A stretch of 64,000 nt of DNA from Medakamo hakoo (lineage: Eukaryota > Chlorophyta > Trebouxiophyceae > Coccomyxaceae): assembly GCA_026636295.1 (NCBI GenBank), contig CP089455.1, positions 124,001 through 188,000 on the forward strand. The letters run 5' to 3'. The translations under genes and the position numbers were made by a program. The stretch's first letter is position 1. Every line of letters begins with the position of its first letter. Of this stretch, positions 1 to 9,814 are shown one piece after another. The notes under the pieces are model-generated. The model searched no databases. It worked only from the letters and a program-made list of their open reading frames with translations, and was not told where the DNA came from.

Positions 1-1
1 C

Positions 2-178
2 GGGCCTGCCGCGCTGTTTGCCGGTGTAGGGCCGCGGTCCGCGCGCGCCGCGCCCGCCTGCGCCATCGTCGTCGCGGCGTACGAGCTGCTGAAGATGGCC
101 GCGACGGACGGCTGCGGCGGAAGCGGCGGAACGGACGGGCGGGCGGCCGCCATCGCGCTGGCGGCGGTGGAGGAGTGA
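2..178 (+). CDS. Mitochondrial carrier family (SLC25) protein, C-terminal end
   Basis: Partial gene whose 5' part lies outside the window; the frame that opens at base 2 runs 58 codons to TGA at 176-178. The segment [19 protein letters not shown] followed by AAYELLK is the typical last repeat of an SLC25 inner-membrane carrier: the G-x-x-PR turn, then the sixth transmembrane helix with PACAI and a tyrosine-glutamate pair. The wording is closest to the SLC25A39/40 (yeast Mtm1) branch, which is linked to mitochondrial glutathione and iron-sulfur or manganese homeostasis, but too little is visible to assign a substrate. A Gly/Ala-rich tail of about 30 residues follows the last helix. Confidence 0.75.
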   Translation, partial: GPAALFAGVGPRSARAAPACAIVVAAYELLKMAATDGCGGSGGTDGRAAAIALAAVEE

Positions 179-522
179 GAGAGCACACAAACACACACAC
201 AGATTGTAGTAGAGAGGGAAATCGCAGCGTGTAGAAAGGCAAGGCAACGACAAAGTCTCCGCAGAGGCAGGGAGCAGGCGAAGCAAATGACAAAAATGTG
301 TCGTGGGTGGGGGGTGGAAAACAGGACGGGCGCCACACCAGTCGCGTTTTTTTTTCGTTGCACACCCCTTCTCCCATCCCATCCTGGCCGCCCTCTCTCC
401 CGCAGGGCCTCAACAGCTTCTCCGCGCCGCGCGCCGCCACACAGGCCCAGCCTTGCGGGTGTCGCCAACCCGGCAGACTGGATGGATTGGCGCGCCCACG
501 CCCGCCTCCTCCCCCCGTCATT
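179..522. other. Convergent 3' intergenic region
   Basis: Lies between the stop of the carrier gene and the stop of the minus-strand YCII gene, so it must hold both 3' ends. It contains a short CA-rich stretch (184-201), a T-run near 348 and C/T-rich sequence. I see no gene here; open frames across it have no recognisable similarity. Confidence 0.5.
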
Positions 523-840
523 TCATTTCTGGGCCACCACCATGTACGGGTCCACGGACCAAGCCGTCACCAGCCCGGCCTGGACGTAGGGATCCCCCGC
601 GGCAAAGGCCTCGATCTCCGCACGCGGGACGGCCGGCGCCCAGATGAAGAGCGCGCCGGCGACCGGGTCGCCCGTCGCGCCCGCCATCACCATTTTGCCC
701 GCGGCGACGGCGGCTTTGGCGGCGTCGATGTGGGCGGCGCGGTACGGGCCGCGGCGCTCCAGGATGTCGGGGACGTAGGCATAGGTCAGGGTGTGGAAGG
801 GCGCCGGCGGCGGCGGCGGCGCGTCGGCGCTCGTGGCCAT
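523..840 (-). CDS. YCII-related domain protein
   Basis: Single-exon 105-residue protein. Its core is a YCII fold: YVPDILERRGPYRAAHI near the N terminus, a central GALFIWAP strand, and DPYVQAGLVTAWSVDPYMV at the C terminus. The family has a dimeric alpha-beta barrel fold with a conserved His-Asp pair (here the H of AAHI and the D of GDPY); most members have no defined substrate. The ATG at 840 is chosen because the conserved fold starts about 18 residues after it, and upstream in-frame sequence is Arg/Pro-rich and unlike protein. It is head-to-head with the RNA-binding protein gene. The exact function is unknown. Confidence 0.8.
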   Translation of the reverse strand: MATSADAPPPPPAPFHTLTYAYVPDILERRGPYRAAHIDAAKAAVAAGKMVMAGATGDPVAGALFIWAPAVPRAEIEAFAAGDPYVQAGLVTAWSVDPYMVVAQK

Positions 841-1213
841 GGCGCGGCCGGTGGGTGGTCTGGTCGAGGTCGGGCGGCCGCACACAGACGGCGCGGGTCG
901 ACGGAGGAGGAGAGGGGCGCGCGCACCACAGCTCGCGTCACGCATGCACGGACGCACCACGCACGCACGGACAGCTACACGCGAGGCGTGGAGGGGCAGG
1001 CGGAGCATTCGTTTCCCGCGGGGCCCACCAGTCGACCTTGTGTGTGGAATTGGCTGCTGTGGGGAGGGCGGGCGCGAGGGCTGAACGAACGCATGCCCGC
1101 CCCCCCTCACTTTCATTTTTCGCGCGCGCCGCGTCCCCGCGCGCCCGGACACGCGCGGACGTGGCGTCGCGCGGAATCTGTTCACGCGGATCTCGTAGAC
1201 TGCCGATCACCCC
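841..1213. promoter_or_regulatory. Divergent upstream region of the YCII and RRM genes
   Basis: These 373 bp separate two start codons on opposite strands and should contain both promoters and 5' UTRs. The region is GC-rich with several copies of ACGCACG-like sequence around 940-985. No TATA box or recognised operator was seen. Confidence 0.45.
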
Positions 1214-3057
1214 ATGATCGTGTCATCGCCGCTGTCGCACGGGCTGGGCGGGCCAAACCAAATCAGCGAGCGCGGCGCGCCGCCCGCCGTGCATTCTTCT
1301 GAAGGCACGGCCGTCCCCGGCCCGCCGTCCGCCTCCAGCGCGCCGCCCTCCTCTTCGTCTGAACAAGACCGGTCGGGATCTGGCCGCGGCACTGGCTCGA
1401 CTGGCGAGGCGGCGTCCGCTGGTCCGCTGCCGCCGCAAGACGCTCCCGCCGGCGCGCCGGCGCATGCCTCGACCCAGGGCCGCAAGCTCGCCGTCCTGGG
1501 CCTGCCCTGGGAGACGGAGGCGGAGGCGCTGGTATCACACTTTAGTGCCTTTGGTGTTGTACAGGTGGGAATGGGAGTGGGAGGGGTGCGTGTGCGCCGG
1601 CGGGCCCGGCGCCTTGGCGCGCAGCGGACACTGGGCTCGGGGCCGGGGCGCAACCCACCCCCCTCCCAACCCGCACCTCCCACCAAAAAACAAAAACAAA
1701 CAAAAAACATCCCCATCTCATCCAGGACGCCGTCATCATGCGGTGCCGGGCCACCGGCCGGTCCCGCGGCTTCGGCTTCGTCGTCTTTGAGGACCCGGCG
1801 GCAGCGTCGACCGCCGCGGCGGCAGCACACACCATCGACGGCCGGCGGGCGGACGTGCGGCCGGCCGTGCCGCGGTCGGCCGCGGCCGCGGGCGGGCCGT
1901 CGCCCCACCACCACCCGCTCCTCGCACACACCCACGCCCGGCCGCCGCCCGGCCGCCTGTTTGTGGCCCGCATCCCGCCGTCCGTCACGGAAGCCGAGTT
2001 CCGGGCGTACTGGGAAGGGTACGGGTCCGTCGTCGACGCGTACCTGCCGCGCGACCCGGCGGGCGGCGGCGGCGGCGGCGGCGGGAGTGGGAGCGGCGGC
2101 GGCGGCGGCGGCGGCGACGCCGGCCCGGCCAGCGACGGCGGGGCAGCCGAACACGCGCCGACCGCCTCCACCCCTCACCGCGGCATTGGTTTCGTCACAT
2201 TTGCTGAACCGGCGTCGGCGGCGGCTGCCCTGGCGGCGGGCCCGCACCGCCTGGGCGGCGCGGACGTGGCGGTGGACGTGGCGACGCCCAAGGACGTCGG
2301 CGGCGGGGGTGGTGGCTGGCGCGGGGAGCGGGGCGGGAGCGAGGGCCTCCACCCCCACGCCCACCACGCCCACCACGCCGCGTCCGCCTTCCACCCGTCC
2401 GGGCCCGTCCCTGGCGCCTCGCGTGACCGGGCGGGCGGCCTCGCCGGCCTGGCGGCCGCGGCGGCGGCGGCGGAAGTGGCGGCGGGCTGGGGCGGCGGCG
2501 GGCCGCCGCCGCTGCCCGGCGCCCCCTCCGGCGCCGACGCCCGCCCGGCCGCCTCCGGGTCGACGGCCGCCATGAGCGGCGGGTGCGTCCCGTCCGCCTC
2601 CGGCGGCGGCGGCGGCGGCCACCCGCCCGGCCCCCGCGTCTTCGTCGGCCGCGTCCCCCCCGCCGCCACGGAGGCGGACCTGCGCGCCCACTTTGGGCGG
2701 TTCGGCTTCATCCTGGACTTGTACCTCGTCCCCGCCCGGGCCGCCGAGGGCCGGGGCGGCGGGAGCGGCGGCGGCGGCGGCCACCGCGGCTTTGGCTTCA
2801 TCACGTACGAGACGCCCGGCGCCCTGGCCCGCCTGGCGGCGGCCGGGCCGCACGTCGTCAAGGGCGTCGCCCTAGCCATTGACGCGGCCGTGCCGCGTGG
2901 GGGTGGGGGGGGGCCGACTCGGGCCCGCCCGGCGGCGGCGGCGGCGGCGGCCTGGGCCACGCCGGCGTCCAACGCGATGACGGCGCCACGTCATCCCGCC
3001 GCCTGGCCAGCCTGGGCGACGCCCGGCCGCGGGCGGCGTACCGGCCGTACTGAATGA
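1214..3057 (+). CDS. Three-RRM RNA-binding protein, plant TDP-43-like type
   Basis: Two exons, 1214-1564 and 1726-3057 (560 residues as read). RRM1 opens with LAVLGLPWETEAEALVSHF, and its RNP1 RSRGFGFVVF lies just after the intron. RRM2 opens with LFVARIPPSVTEAEF and has RGIGFVTF; RRM3 opens with VFVGRVPPAATEADL and has RGFGFITY. The LGLPW signature and the RRM order match TDP-43 and the related three-RRM family of plants, so a nuclear role in pre-mRNA or mRNA handling is likely. Gly-rich linkers separate the domains. The last ~50 residues are doubtful: after a G-run at about 2905-2914 the used frame turns low-complexity, whereas another frame ends at 3053 with RAAYRPY, close to what I recall as the C terminus of plant relatives. 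An indel in the G-run, or a real alternative end, is possible. Confidence 0.85.
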
Positions 3058-3328
3058 CACGGCAAAAAAAAAAATCTGGGCGTGTGTGTGTTGAGAGAGG
3101 AGGGTGGGGGTGGGTGGGGGGAGAGCGCCGTCGCCTTACAATCCCAACAAACGAAAGACAAGGAAAACAGCGCGCATCGCTGCAAGGGTGTGTGGGCGTG
3201 CGTGTGCGTGCCTTTCGGCGCTAGGTGGCCGACAGGAACCGTGGGGAGGAGGCAGGTCGAGAGCTTTGGCAGGTTTTCTTTTTTTCATCTCTTCATTTAT
3301 CGATAGGTTTAAACAAAAGGCATGAAAG

Positions 3329-3402
3329 CGTGTGTGTGTGCGTGTGTGTGCGTGTGTGTGCGTGTGTGTGCGTGTGTGTGCGTGTGTGTGTGTGTGTGTG
3401 TG
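3329..3402 (+). repeat. CGTGTGTGTG decamer microsatellite
   Basis: About seven tandem copies of a 10-base unit CGTGTGTGTG that decay into plain TG repeats. They lie in the 540-bp stretch between the RRM gene stop and the ankyrin gene start. That stretch otherwise holds a G-rich block (3097-3122), a T-rich block near 3280 and no supportable gene. Confidence 0.9.
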
Positions 3403-3598
3403 GCTTGAGTGAGACAGCTAATGCATGTGTGTGCGTGTGCGTTGTGTTTGTAAGAAAAGCGAATGAAGAAAGAGTCGTTTTGCGATCGACCGAACGGATG
3501 GATGGAGGGGTGGAGGGGTGGAGCGGCGCGACCCTGGCCCGCCACTCTCCATTTCAAATCCCGCACGCGCCCCCCTTCCTTCCGCACCGCCGAACGCC

Positions 3599-4655
3599 AT
3601 GCCCTTCGACCTCATCGTGCGTCTGGTGCATGGCCTCCCCGCGCGCCACAAGTCCCATCTCGCGCCGCGTTGCCTCTCAAACCCCCGCCGTTCCCTCTCT
3701 GCCCCCCCCCCCCCCCCCACACGCACACACACGCACACAAAAACTCCGCAGACCGGCGTCTTCGTGCCCGAGAAATCCAACATCTGGCGCGACTGCGTGG
3801 ACGGATACTACGACTGGGTGAAGGAGCACATCGCCGAGGTGGGCGCGGGCTGTGCAGAGGGAGGCAGGGACGGGCGGGCGGGCGGAGAGAGAAAGAGAGA
3901 GAGAGGCGGCGGCGGTGGAGTTACAGGGGTCGCGCGCCTCTGACCCCCCCCCTCCAACCCACACCCAGGGCGCCCCGCTGAACGAGGCAGACCACTGCGG
4001 CGACCCACCCCTGGTGCTGGCGGCGGGGAATGGTGAGAGGGGTGAGAGGGAGAGGGGCGGCGCGGGTCGGAAAGGGGGGGCAGCGGGCGCGCGAACGGGC
4101 ACCCCCCGCACCGCCCCTCGCCCTTTCCCTCCCCAAACTCCCCACGCCCACGCCAACAGGCCACCTGTCCGTCGTCCAGCTGCTGCTGGAGGAGGGCGCG
4201 GACATCGAGCAGCGCAACGTGGTACGGGGGTGGGAGGAGGGGGGGGGCGCGGCCTTGGGCGCGGCCGGGGGGGAGGGGGCCACCCCCCACGCCTCCTCCC
4301 ACGCCTCTCCCACCCCACGCCACGCACACGCGCGCAGATGAAGGAGACCCCGCTCATCCGGGCCGCCCACAACGGCCAGACCGCCACCGTCCGCGCCCTG
4401 CTGTCCGCTGGGGCCGACCCCGCGGCCCTGGACGCCGGCGACAACACGGCGCTGCACTGGGCCGCGATGCGCGGCCACGTCGAGTGCGTGTCCGCGCTCG
4501 TGGCCGACGGGCGCGCGCCCGTCAACGCCCTGAACGCCGCGGGCGAGGCGCCGGCCGACCTGTGCAAGGCGGGGTGGAGCCCGGCCTTTCGGTACGCGCG
4601 CGCGGCGCTGGGTGGGGCGGCCGTGGAGGCCAAGGTCGGCGGGGCGTCGTCGTGA
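3599..4655 (+). CDS. Small ankyrin-repeat protein
   Basis: Five exons: 3599-3616, 3752-3838, 3969-4032, 4160-4221 and 4338-4655, giving 182 residues with matching phases at every junction. The N terminus is unique, with WRDCVDGYYDWVKEHIAE. At least three ankyrin repeats follow, with the hallmarks GHLSVVQLLLEEGADIE, TPLIRAAHNGQTATVRALLSAGADP and TALHWAAMRGHVECVSAL. Such proteins act as binding scaffolds, and no catalytic domain is attached. The first exon encodes only six residues; it is chosen because the ATG is followed by a GTGCGT donor and the joined frame stays open. All four introns show G-rich 5' and C-rich 3' halves (see findings). The partner is unknown. Confidence 0.8.
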
Positions 4656-4852
4656 GGAGGGGCGCAGGGGGTTGCAAAAACACACACGCGCGCGCGCCCC
4701 TCCCTCTCCACGGCCCTCCCCGCCGCAAAAACAAAACACACGACGACTGACACCCCCGCCGTCCCACTCCCTCACGGCACACCTCGCCACGTGTGTCTCT
4801 CTTAAATGTCAATCCCGCCCTCCTCTGACCTCACCTCTCACCCCTCGGCGCC

Positions 4853-5446
4853 TCACACGCGGGGCGCGTACGCGGCCTTGGCCGACGGCGTCATGGACCG
4901 CCACTGGGCGCCCAGCTGCTTGCCGACCGCGCCGACCGACGACCCGGGCGGCAGCTTGGCCGCGGCGGTCTTGAAGTTGGCGGCCACGAACCGGGCGTAC
5001 GGCGACGGCGGGGCCTTGGGCTTGGGCGGGCCGCGCGCCGCCGCGGCCGCGGCCTTGGCGGCCGACGCGGCGGCTTCGTAGCGCGCGCGCACGGCCGGGG
5101 GGGCCGCCTTCCACGCGGCGGCGCGCGCCCGCGCGGCGACCTGGAACGCCGCGCGCGCGGCGGTCGGCGACCCCCGGGCCGGCGGCGGGGACGACCGGGC
5201 GACGGCCGCGGCCGCTTCCGGGCCCTTGACGAACAGGTTGTACGCCGACGGCGCGCGGACTGCCGTCTTTTTCGGCGCTTTCTTGGACGGCGAGGCCGCG
5301 GCCTTGCGGGCGGGCGAGGCCGACCGAGGCTTCGGGGCGGCGGCCGGCGCCGCGGGCCGGCCCGCGGCCGCGATGCGCGCCGCGAAGACGGCGGCCGTGT
5401 TGGACGAGGACGGGGCGGCGGCGGGCGTGGCGGTGGCCACCACAGC

Positions 5447-5477
<31 letters not shown>

Positions 5478-5968
5478 AGGGACGAAGGAGCGGCGGCGCC
5501 AGTCGCCGCGCTGCTGCCAAACAGCGAGTCGGTCGAGAAGATCTGAGGGGGTGTGGGGGTGTGGGTGGGGTGCGAGGGGTGGAGGGGGTGGTGGTCGAGG
5601 GCGGGGGTGGGTTGAGGAGTGGACTCCTCGGGTGCCGCATCGCGCGCCGAGTTGAAAACTGCCCGCCGTTGGTTTCTCGTTCCGGGACGCCCGTTCCAGG
5701 GGGTTCACCGCCGCCAACGCCCCACGTCTGCGTGGAGGCAGCCTCCTCCTTCCCGGAACATGCCGCAAAACGGGACTTGAGATCCCTTCACACGGCTGCG
5801 CGCACCCCGACTGCCTTCTGTCGGCCCGCGCGCCCGGCCCCGTCTCTCAGTTCACACCTTGCTCCACGACGACTGGGCCCGGGACGCGCCACCCCCACCC
5901 TGCTGGGCGCGGGACACAGCCGGGGCCAGGGCCGCCCACACGCGGGCCAGGGCGCCGTGGCGAGACAT
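4853..5968 (-). CDS. Two-HMG-box protein with organelle-type presequence (TFAM/ABF2-like)
   Basis: Two exons read on the minus strand, 5968-5858 and 5542-4853, for 266 residues. Exon 1 encodes MSRHGALARVWAALAPAVSR and more: a basic, Ala/Ser-rich stretch without acidic residues, typical of a mitochondrial (or plastid) presequence. After a Thr/Ala-rich linker and a Lys-rich patch (KKAPKKTAV) come two HMG-like boxes, the first from RAPSAYNLFVKGPE and the second from PPSPYARFVAANF through GAQWRSMTPSAKAAY. Two HMG boxes behind a presequence is the layout of mitochondrial nucleoid packaging proteins TFAM and Abf2. Assignment to the nucleoid is inferred. A nuclear HMGB is the alternative if exon 1 is wrong. 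Its 3' end faces the ankyrin gene across 197 bp. Confidence 0.7.
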
Positions 5969-6058
5969 GAGGTGGGGTGTGGAGACTGGGGAGTGTTTCT
6001 CTTTTTTTCGTCGCTCGAGTTTCCGTTGAGCGTCTGTCTGCCTGCACCACCCGCCCCC

Positions 6059-6085
6059 ACCCACCCACCCACCCACCCACCCACC
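6059..6085 (+). repeat. (ACCC)n microsatellite
   Basis: About seven ACCC units followed by a CT-rich run (6085-6109) in the 137 bp between the 5' end of the HMG-box gene and the 3' end of the TFIIF beta gene. The CT-rich run reaches the TFIIF stop codon. Confidence 0.85.
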
Positions 6086-6105
6086 CTCACCCTCTCTCTC
6101 TCTCT

Positions 6106-7179
6106 CTACGTCCGGTACTCCCGCTTCAGCTCCCACGTCTCCTTGTGCGGCCCCCGCTGGTTGTACACCGCAATGTCCTTGAGCACCTCCTTCACCCAGG
6201 GCGCCGGCTGCCCCGCGGCCCGGTGCAGGGCCGCGAAAGACCAGTGCGCCTGGCGCTCGAAACACTTGAAGAGCGCCGCCTCCAAGCCCGCCCGGTCGCC
6301 GCGCACGCGCCGGCCTTCCGCCGCGGCCGTGCGCTGGGCGCGGCGGTCGCGGGCGGCGGCCCGGGCGGCGGCTGCCGCGGCGGCGGCGGCGCCACGGCCC
6401 ATGACGGCGCCGCCCGCGGCCGGGCCGCCGGCCGCGGCGAGACCCGCGGCCGCGCGGACAGCTCCCGGCGCGGCCGCGCCCACCGCCCCGCCGTCCAGGA
6501 GCACGGCCGCCCGGCGTGGGGCGGCCGACGCGGCAACGGTGCGGGCGCGGGCCAGGGCCGCGTACTCGGCGTCGACGCCGGCTGCCGTGGCGGCGGCGGC
6601 GTTCGCGGCCGTGGACGCGGCGGCTGCCCCGCCACCGGGCACCCGCCGCGGCGCGGCGTCCACCCTCCCCGCCACCCGCCCCTCCGCCGCCGCCACCGCG
6701 GTCGCATCCCCATGCACCGCGCTGAACACGCGCAAGGGAACGCCCGTGTCGGGCGGGGTGCGCAGGTCGAGCAGGGACGGGCCGGCGGGCGCGCCGCCGG
6801 CGGCGCCGCCCGCGGTCGCGAGGCGGAGCGCTGCTGCGGCGGTGGGTGCGGGCGCGCCGCCGCCGCCGTCTTCGCTCGCTCTGACCGCGCTCGCTGGAAA
6901 GGACAGGCTGCCCAACATGGCTGGCGCCGGCCCGCCCGCCGCGATGGCTGCCCGCCATTGCGCCGCGACAAAGGGAGGGACCTGGAGGATGGGTGTGTGT
7001 GGGTGAGCGAGGCGCAATGCCCGTGCGTCGTTTTTTTTTTCCGTGCGCGCGACAGGGATCCCTCACGCCCAACTCACCTTGAGCAGCCAGACGCCGCGAT
7101 CACAGTTACCCGTGTCCAGGGTGGTGGAGGGTGGGGGTGGGGCGGCGGGCGCGGCGGCGCCTTCACCCGGCGCGGCCAT
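6106..7179 (-). CDS. TFG2: Transcription initiation factor TFIIF beta subunit (RAP30/Tfg2)
   Basis: Two exons on the minus strand, 7179-7078 and 6981-6106, joined in phase 0 for 325 residues. The N-terminal dimerisation strand reads LDTGNCDRGVWLLK, then VPPFVAAQW across the splice, as in RAP30. The C-terminal winged helix is clear: LFKCFERQAHWSFAALHR, QPAPWVKEVLKDIAVYN and a final ELKREYR. In between is a long Ala-rich, probably flexible region. TFIIF beta binds RNA polymerase II and TFIIF alpha and stabilises the preinitiation complex in the nucleus. The start is fixed by the short distance to the conserved GVWLLK. It is divergent from the secreted-protein gene at 7511. Confidence 0.9.
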
Positions 7180-7510
7180 TGTCACGGCCGGCGTTTCTCT
7201 TGATGCGGCGGCGCGCGCTGGAGAGGACCAGATAGACGGGGGCGGCGGGATGGGAGAGGAGGGCGGATGACTGCGCTCCCAGGCACGGAGGGAATGGGGC
7301 GATGGAGCGTGTGCGGGTGAGCAGGGCAGCTGCCGGCCGCAGCTTCTTCGCTGTGTTTCGTTCCAGAGCAGTGAAGCGCCGGGGTGGGCGGAGTGCAGGC
7401 GCCCACTCCCACTAAAGCCCCGCCCCTCTGGCCAAGCAGAGAGAGAGCTCAACACAGCTCTCCCTTCACCTCCAATCCACCCGGGCGCGCGCACGCCTCT
7501 CCCCTCCTCA
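7180..7510. promoter_or_regulatory. Divergent upstream region, TFIIF beta / secreted protein
   Basis: 331 bp between opposed start codons. Compared with coding DNA it is AG-rich near 7245-7300. No specific motif was recognised, and open frames crossing it show no family similarity. Confidence 0.4.
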
Positions 7511-9517
7511 ATGCTGCGCGCCCGGGACTTTCTGGTCTTGGTGGGCGTCGTGCTGTGCGCGGCCGCAGGAGGTGCGTGCTGTGTGGGGGGACAGCGCGAA
7601 TTCGGCGCTGCGACCAGAGGGGAAAGGTCGCAAGGCGGCCGGAGTTGGCGGGCAAGGCGGTGCCGGATGCCGGCGAATCGCTCACTACAGTGGACTGACA
7701 TCCTCTGCGCTTGTCTGGCGTGGACGCCTGTCCCAGCCTATGCGTGCTCGCCCGCCTGTGACGCTCGGAAGAAAAACCCGCCGCCCGCTGCCGCTGCGTC
7801 GCCGCCCAGGCCCGCTTTCCCATCGCCCCCCCTCGTCTCTCACCCGCTTCCTTCCCCGTCCCTTCGCAGCCTCCGCCCAAACCACAGCAGCCGCGGGCGA
7901 CGCGGCGCCTCACCGCCGTGCTGCGACAGCCGCGACGGCGTCGAACGCGGCGCCCGACGGAGAGAAGGTCGACCTGCTGTGGGTCGCGCACGCGGCCCGC
8001 ATCACCTTTGAGCGCCCGTCCAAGGCCGACCCGGCCCAGCCGACGACGATGACCATGCACGGCGTCGCGCCCATGTGAGTGTAGGCGGGGGGAGGGGAGG
8101 GGAGGGCAGAGAACAGACGCGCCGTCCACAGGCTTTTGCGCTGCTAGCCAAGAGCGTCTCTCCGCATGCCGTCCGCACCCCCGACCCGTCCCTCGCTCTC
8201 TCACCCATCCACACCCCACTCGGGGACCAAAAAAAACGCCACACAGCGTCACCTGGTTTTCCAACCGCCCGGCCCGCCACACGGGCGTCCTGGACACGCA
8301 GCTGTGGTCCGCGACAAAGGCCAGCGTCGCCAAAGCGGAGGCGGAGGCGGCGGCGGCGGTGGCGGCGGCGGTGAAGGACGGGCGGCCCACGCCGCCGCCC
8401 ACGCCCGACCCGGCGGCAAACCTGACGGCGGCCGGCCTGAAAGCCATGAAGGCCGCGCCCTTTTCGGAGGTGTGGGCGACCCAGCCGCCCAACGCGGCGG
8501 CCGTCGGCCAGTGGGGCCCGGACGCCAAGCCCCGCGTCGTCGTCGTCGTGTTGAGGGAGCCGGTGTACAGCCGCGCGGCCGGCACGCTGACCTTTTCGAT
8601 CGAGCTCCTGGCCAACCACACGGCCTGGCCCGCCGATGAAGCGCCGTCCGTGAAGGGGCCGGACAACACGGCGGACGCAGACGCGCTGGCCGTCGCGGAA
8701 GCGAGCGCTGCCAAGGGGCCGTCGTCCAAGGGGCTGGCGGCGGACGCGGCCATCGCGGAGGAACGGCGGCGGGCCGCCGGCGGCGTCGCGCGGGTCGTGG
8801 AGCTGGGCCCGGACGGCGAAGTCCGGACGAAAGAGGAGGCTGTGGCGCGGGACGCGGACGGCCGGCAGATTCCGGTGGCGTCGTTGCGGGAGGCGGCCGC
8901 GGCGGCGGCGGTGGCCAAGGCGCCCGAGGCCGTGCCGCCGCCCAAACGGGCGCCGGTCGACCTGGCAGAGTGCGTTTTTTCCCCCTCCTTCTTTTCTACG
9001 CAACGGGTCCGCTGCACACTCTGGGCACGCACACACACACACGCACACACGAGAGAGGCGCTCACACCGCTCCCTTCCCTCTCCGCCAAAATACAACAAC
9101 ACACAAAACAAATGAAAAAAAATCAAATCACAGGTACACGCCGGGCGAGCTGGCCGAGCGCAAGGCGCGCGCCGCGGCGCCGCCGCCGATGCTGGAGCTC
9201 GGCGGGCCGGCCACGCTGTTCATTGATAATTGGGGCATGTTCGGACCAGGTGAATGCATTTGAGCGCGTGGAGCGGGGCGGGGCGGGGGCGGGGGCCGTG
9301 CATGGGGGTTGCGGGAGGGGTGGACAGTGCGCGCGCGGCGCGCGGCGCGCGCGCACACAACCCTCTCCCCACCTTTTTTTTTCACTCCGCCCGTCTGTCA
9401 CCACCCACAGGCTGGGGCCCTGGCTCCTCCAACAACGGCTGCTTCTTACCGCCCGGATGTTTGAGCATCACGCTGTGCGGCATTTGCGGCGGGTGGGGTG
9501 GTGGCCTCATCGGTTGA
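7511..9517 (+). CDS. Secreted protein of unidentified family with Cys/Gly-rich tail
   Basis: Five exons: 7511-7571, 7870-8074, 8247-8969, 9134-9249 and 9411-9517 (403 residues, phases agree). It begins with a clear signal peptide, MLRARDFLVLVGVVLCAAAG, with a likely cleavage after A-S-A encoded at the first splice junction. The body has three conserved-looking blocks: VTWFSNRPARHTGVLDT, then a WATQPPNAA block and a VVVVVLREPVYSR strand. These resemble a bacterial family of secreted proteins that I cannot name. An Ala/Glu-rich acidic segment follows, and the protein ends with NNGCFLPPGCLSITLCGICGG, rich in Cys and Gly. It is probably extracellular or in the secretory pathway; function unknown. 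Confidence 0.65.
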
Positions 9518-9814
9518 GGGGGGGGGGGGGGAAGGGGGGGTGAGCCTCTCCCCATCCTTGAACTTTTCCCCATCTCGCGCCTTGAGCACGCGGGTCCGCC
9601 CCAGCCGCCCCGGTGCGATCCGCGCACTGCGAGGGCGCCGGTGCCGGCGCCGCCTGCTTATTTTGTTTGGCGCGAGAGTCGTGTCCCATGCATTGCCGTG
9701 TTCGTGTTTTCCCATTGTTATTGTGTCTATACTCTCCCCACAGGTCGAGCGTGTTTTTTTCTGCATGTGCACACCAGTCCTCCCCCTGTCTCTCTCCTCC
9801 CGCGGCAGCAGGAA

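Noticed and set aside
1207-2853. A 548-codon open frame on the minus strand
   Set aside because: Antisense to the three-RRM gene and composed of Arg/Gly/Ala repeats.
3329-3402. Possible telomere-like repeat
   Set aside because: The unit is CGTGTGTGTG, not a TTAGGG or TTTAGGG type, and genes lie on both sides.
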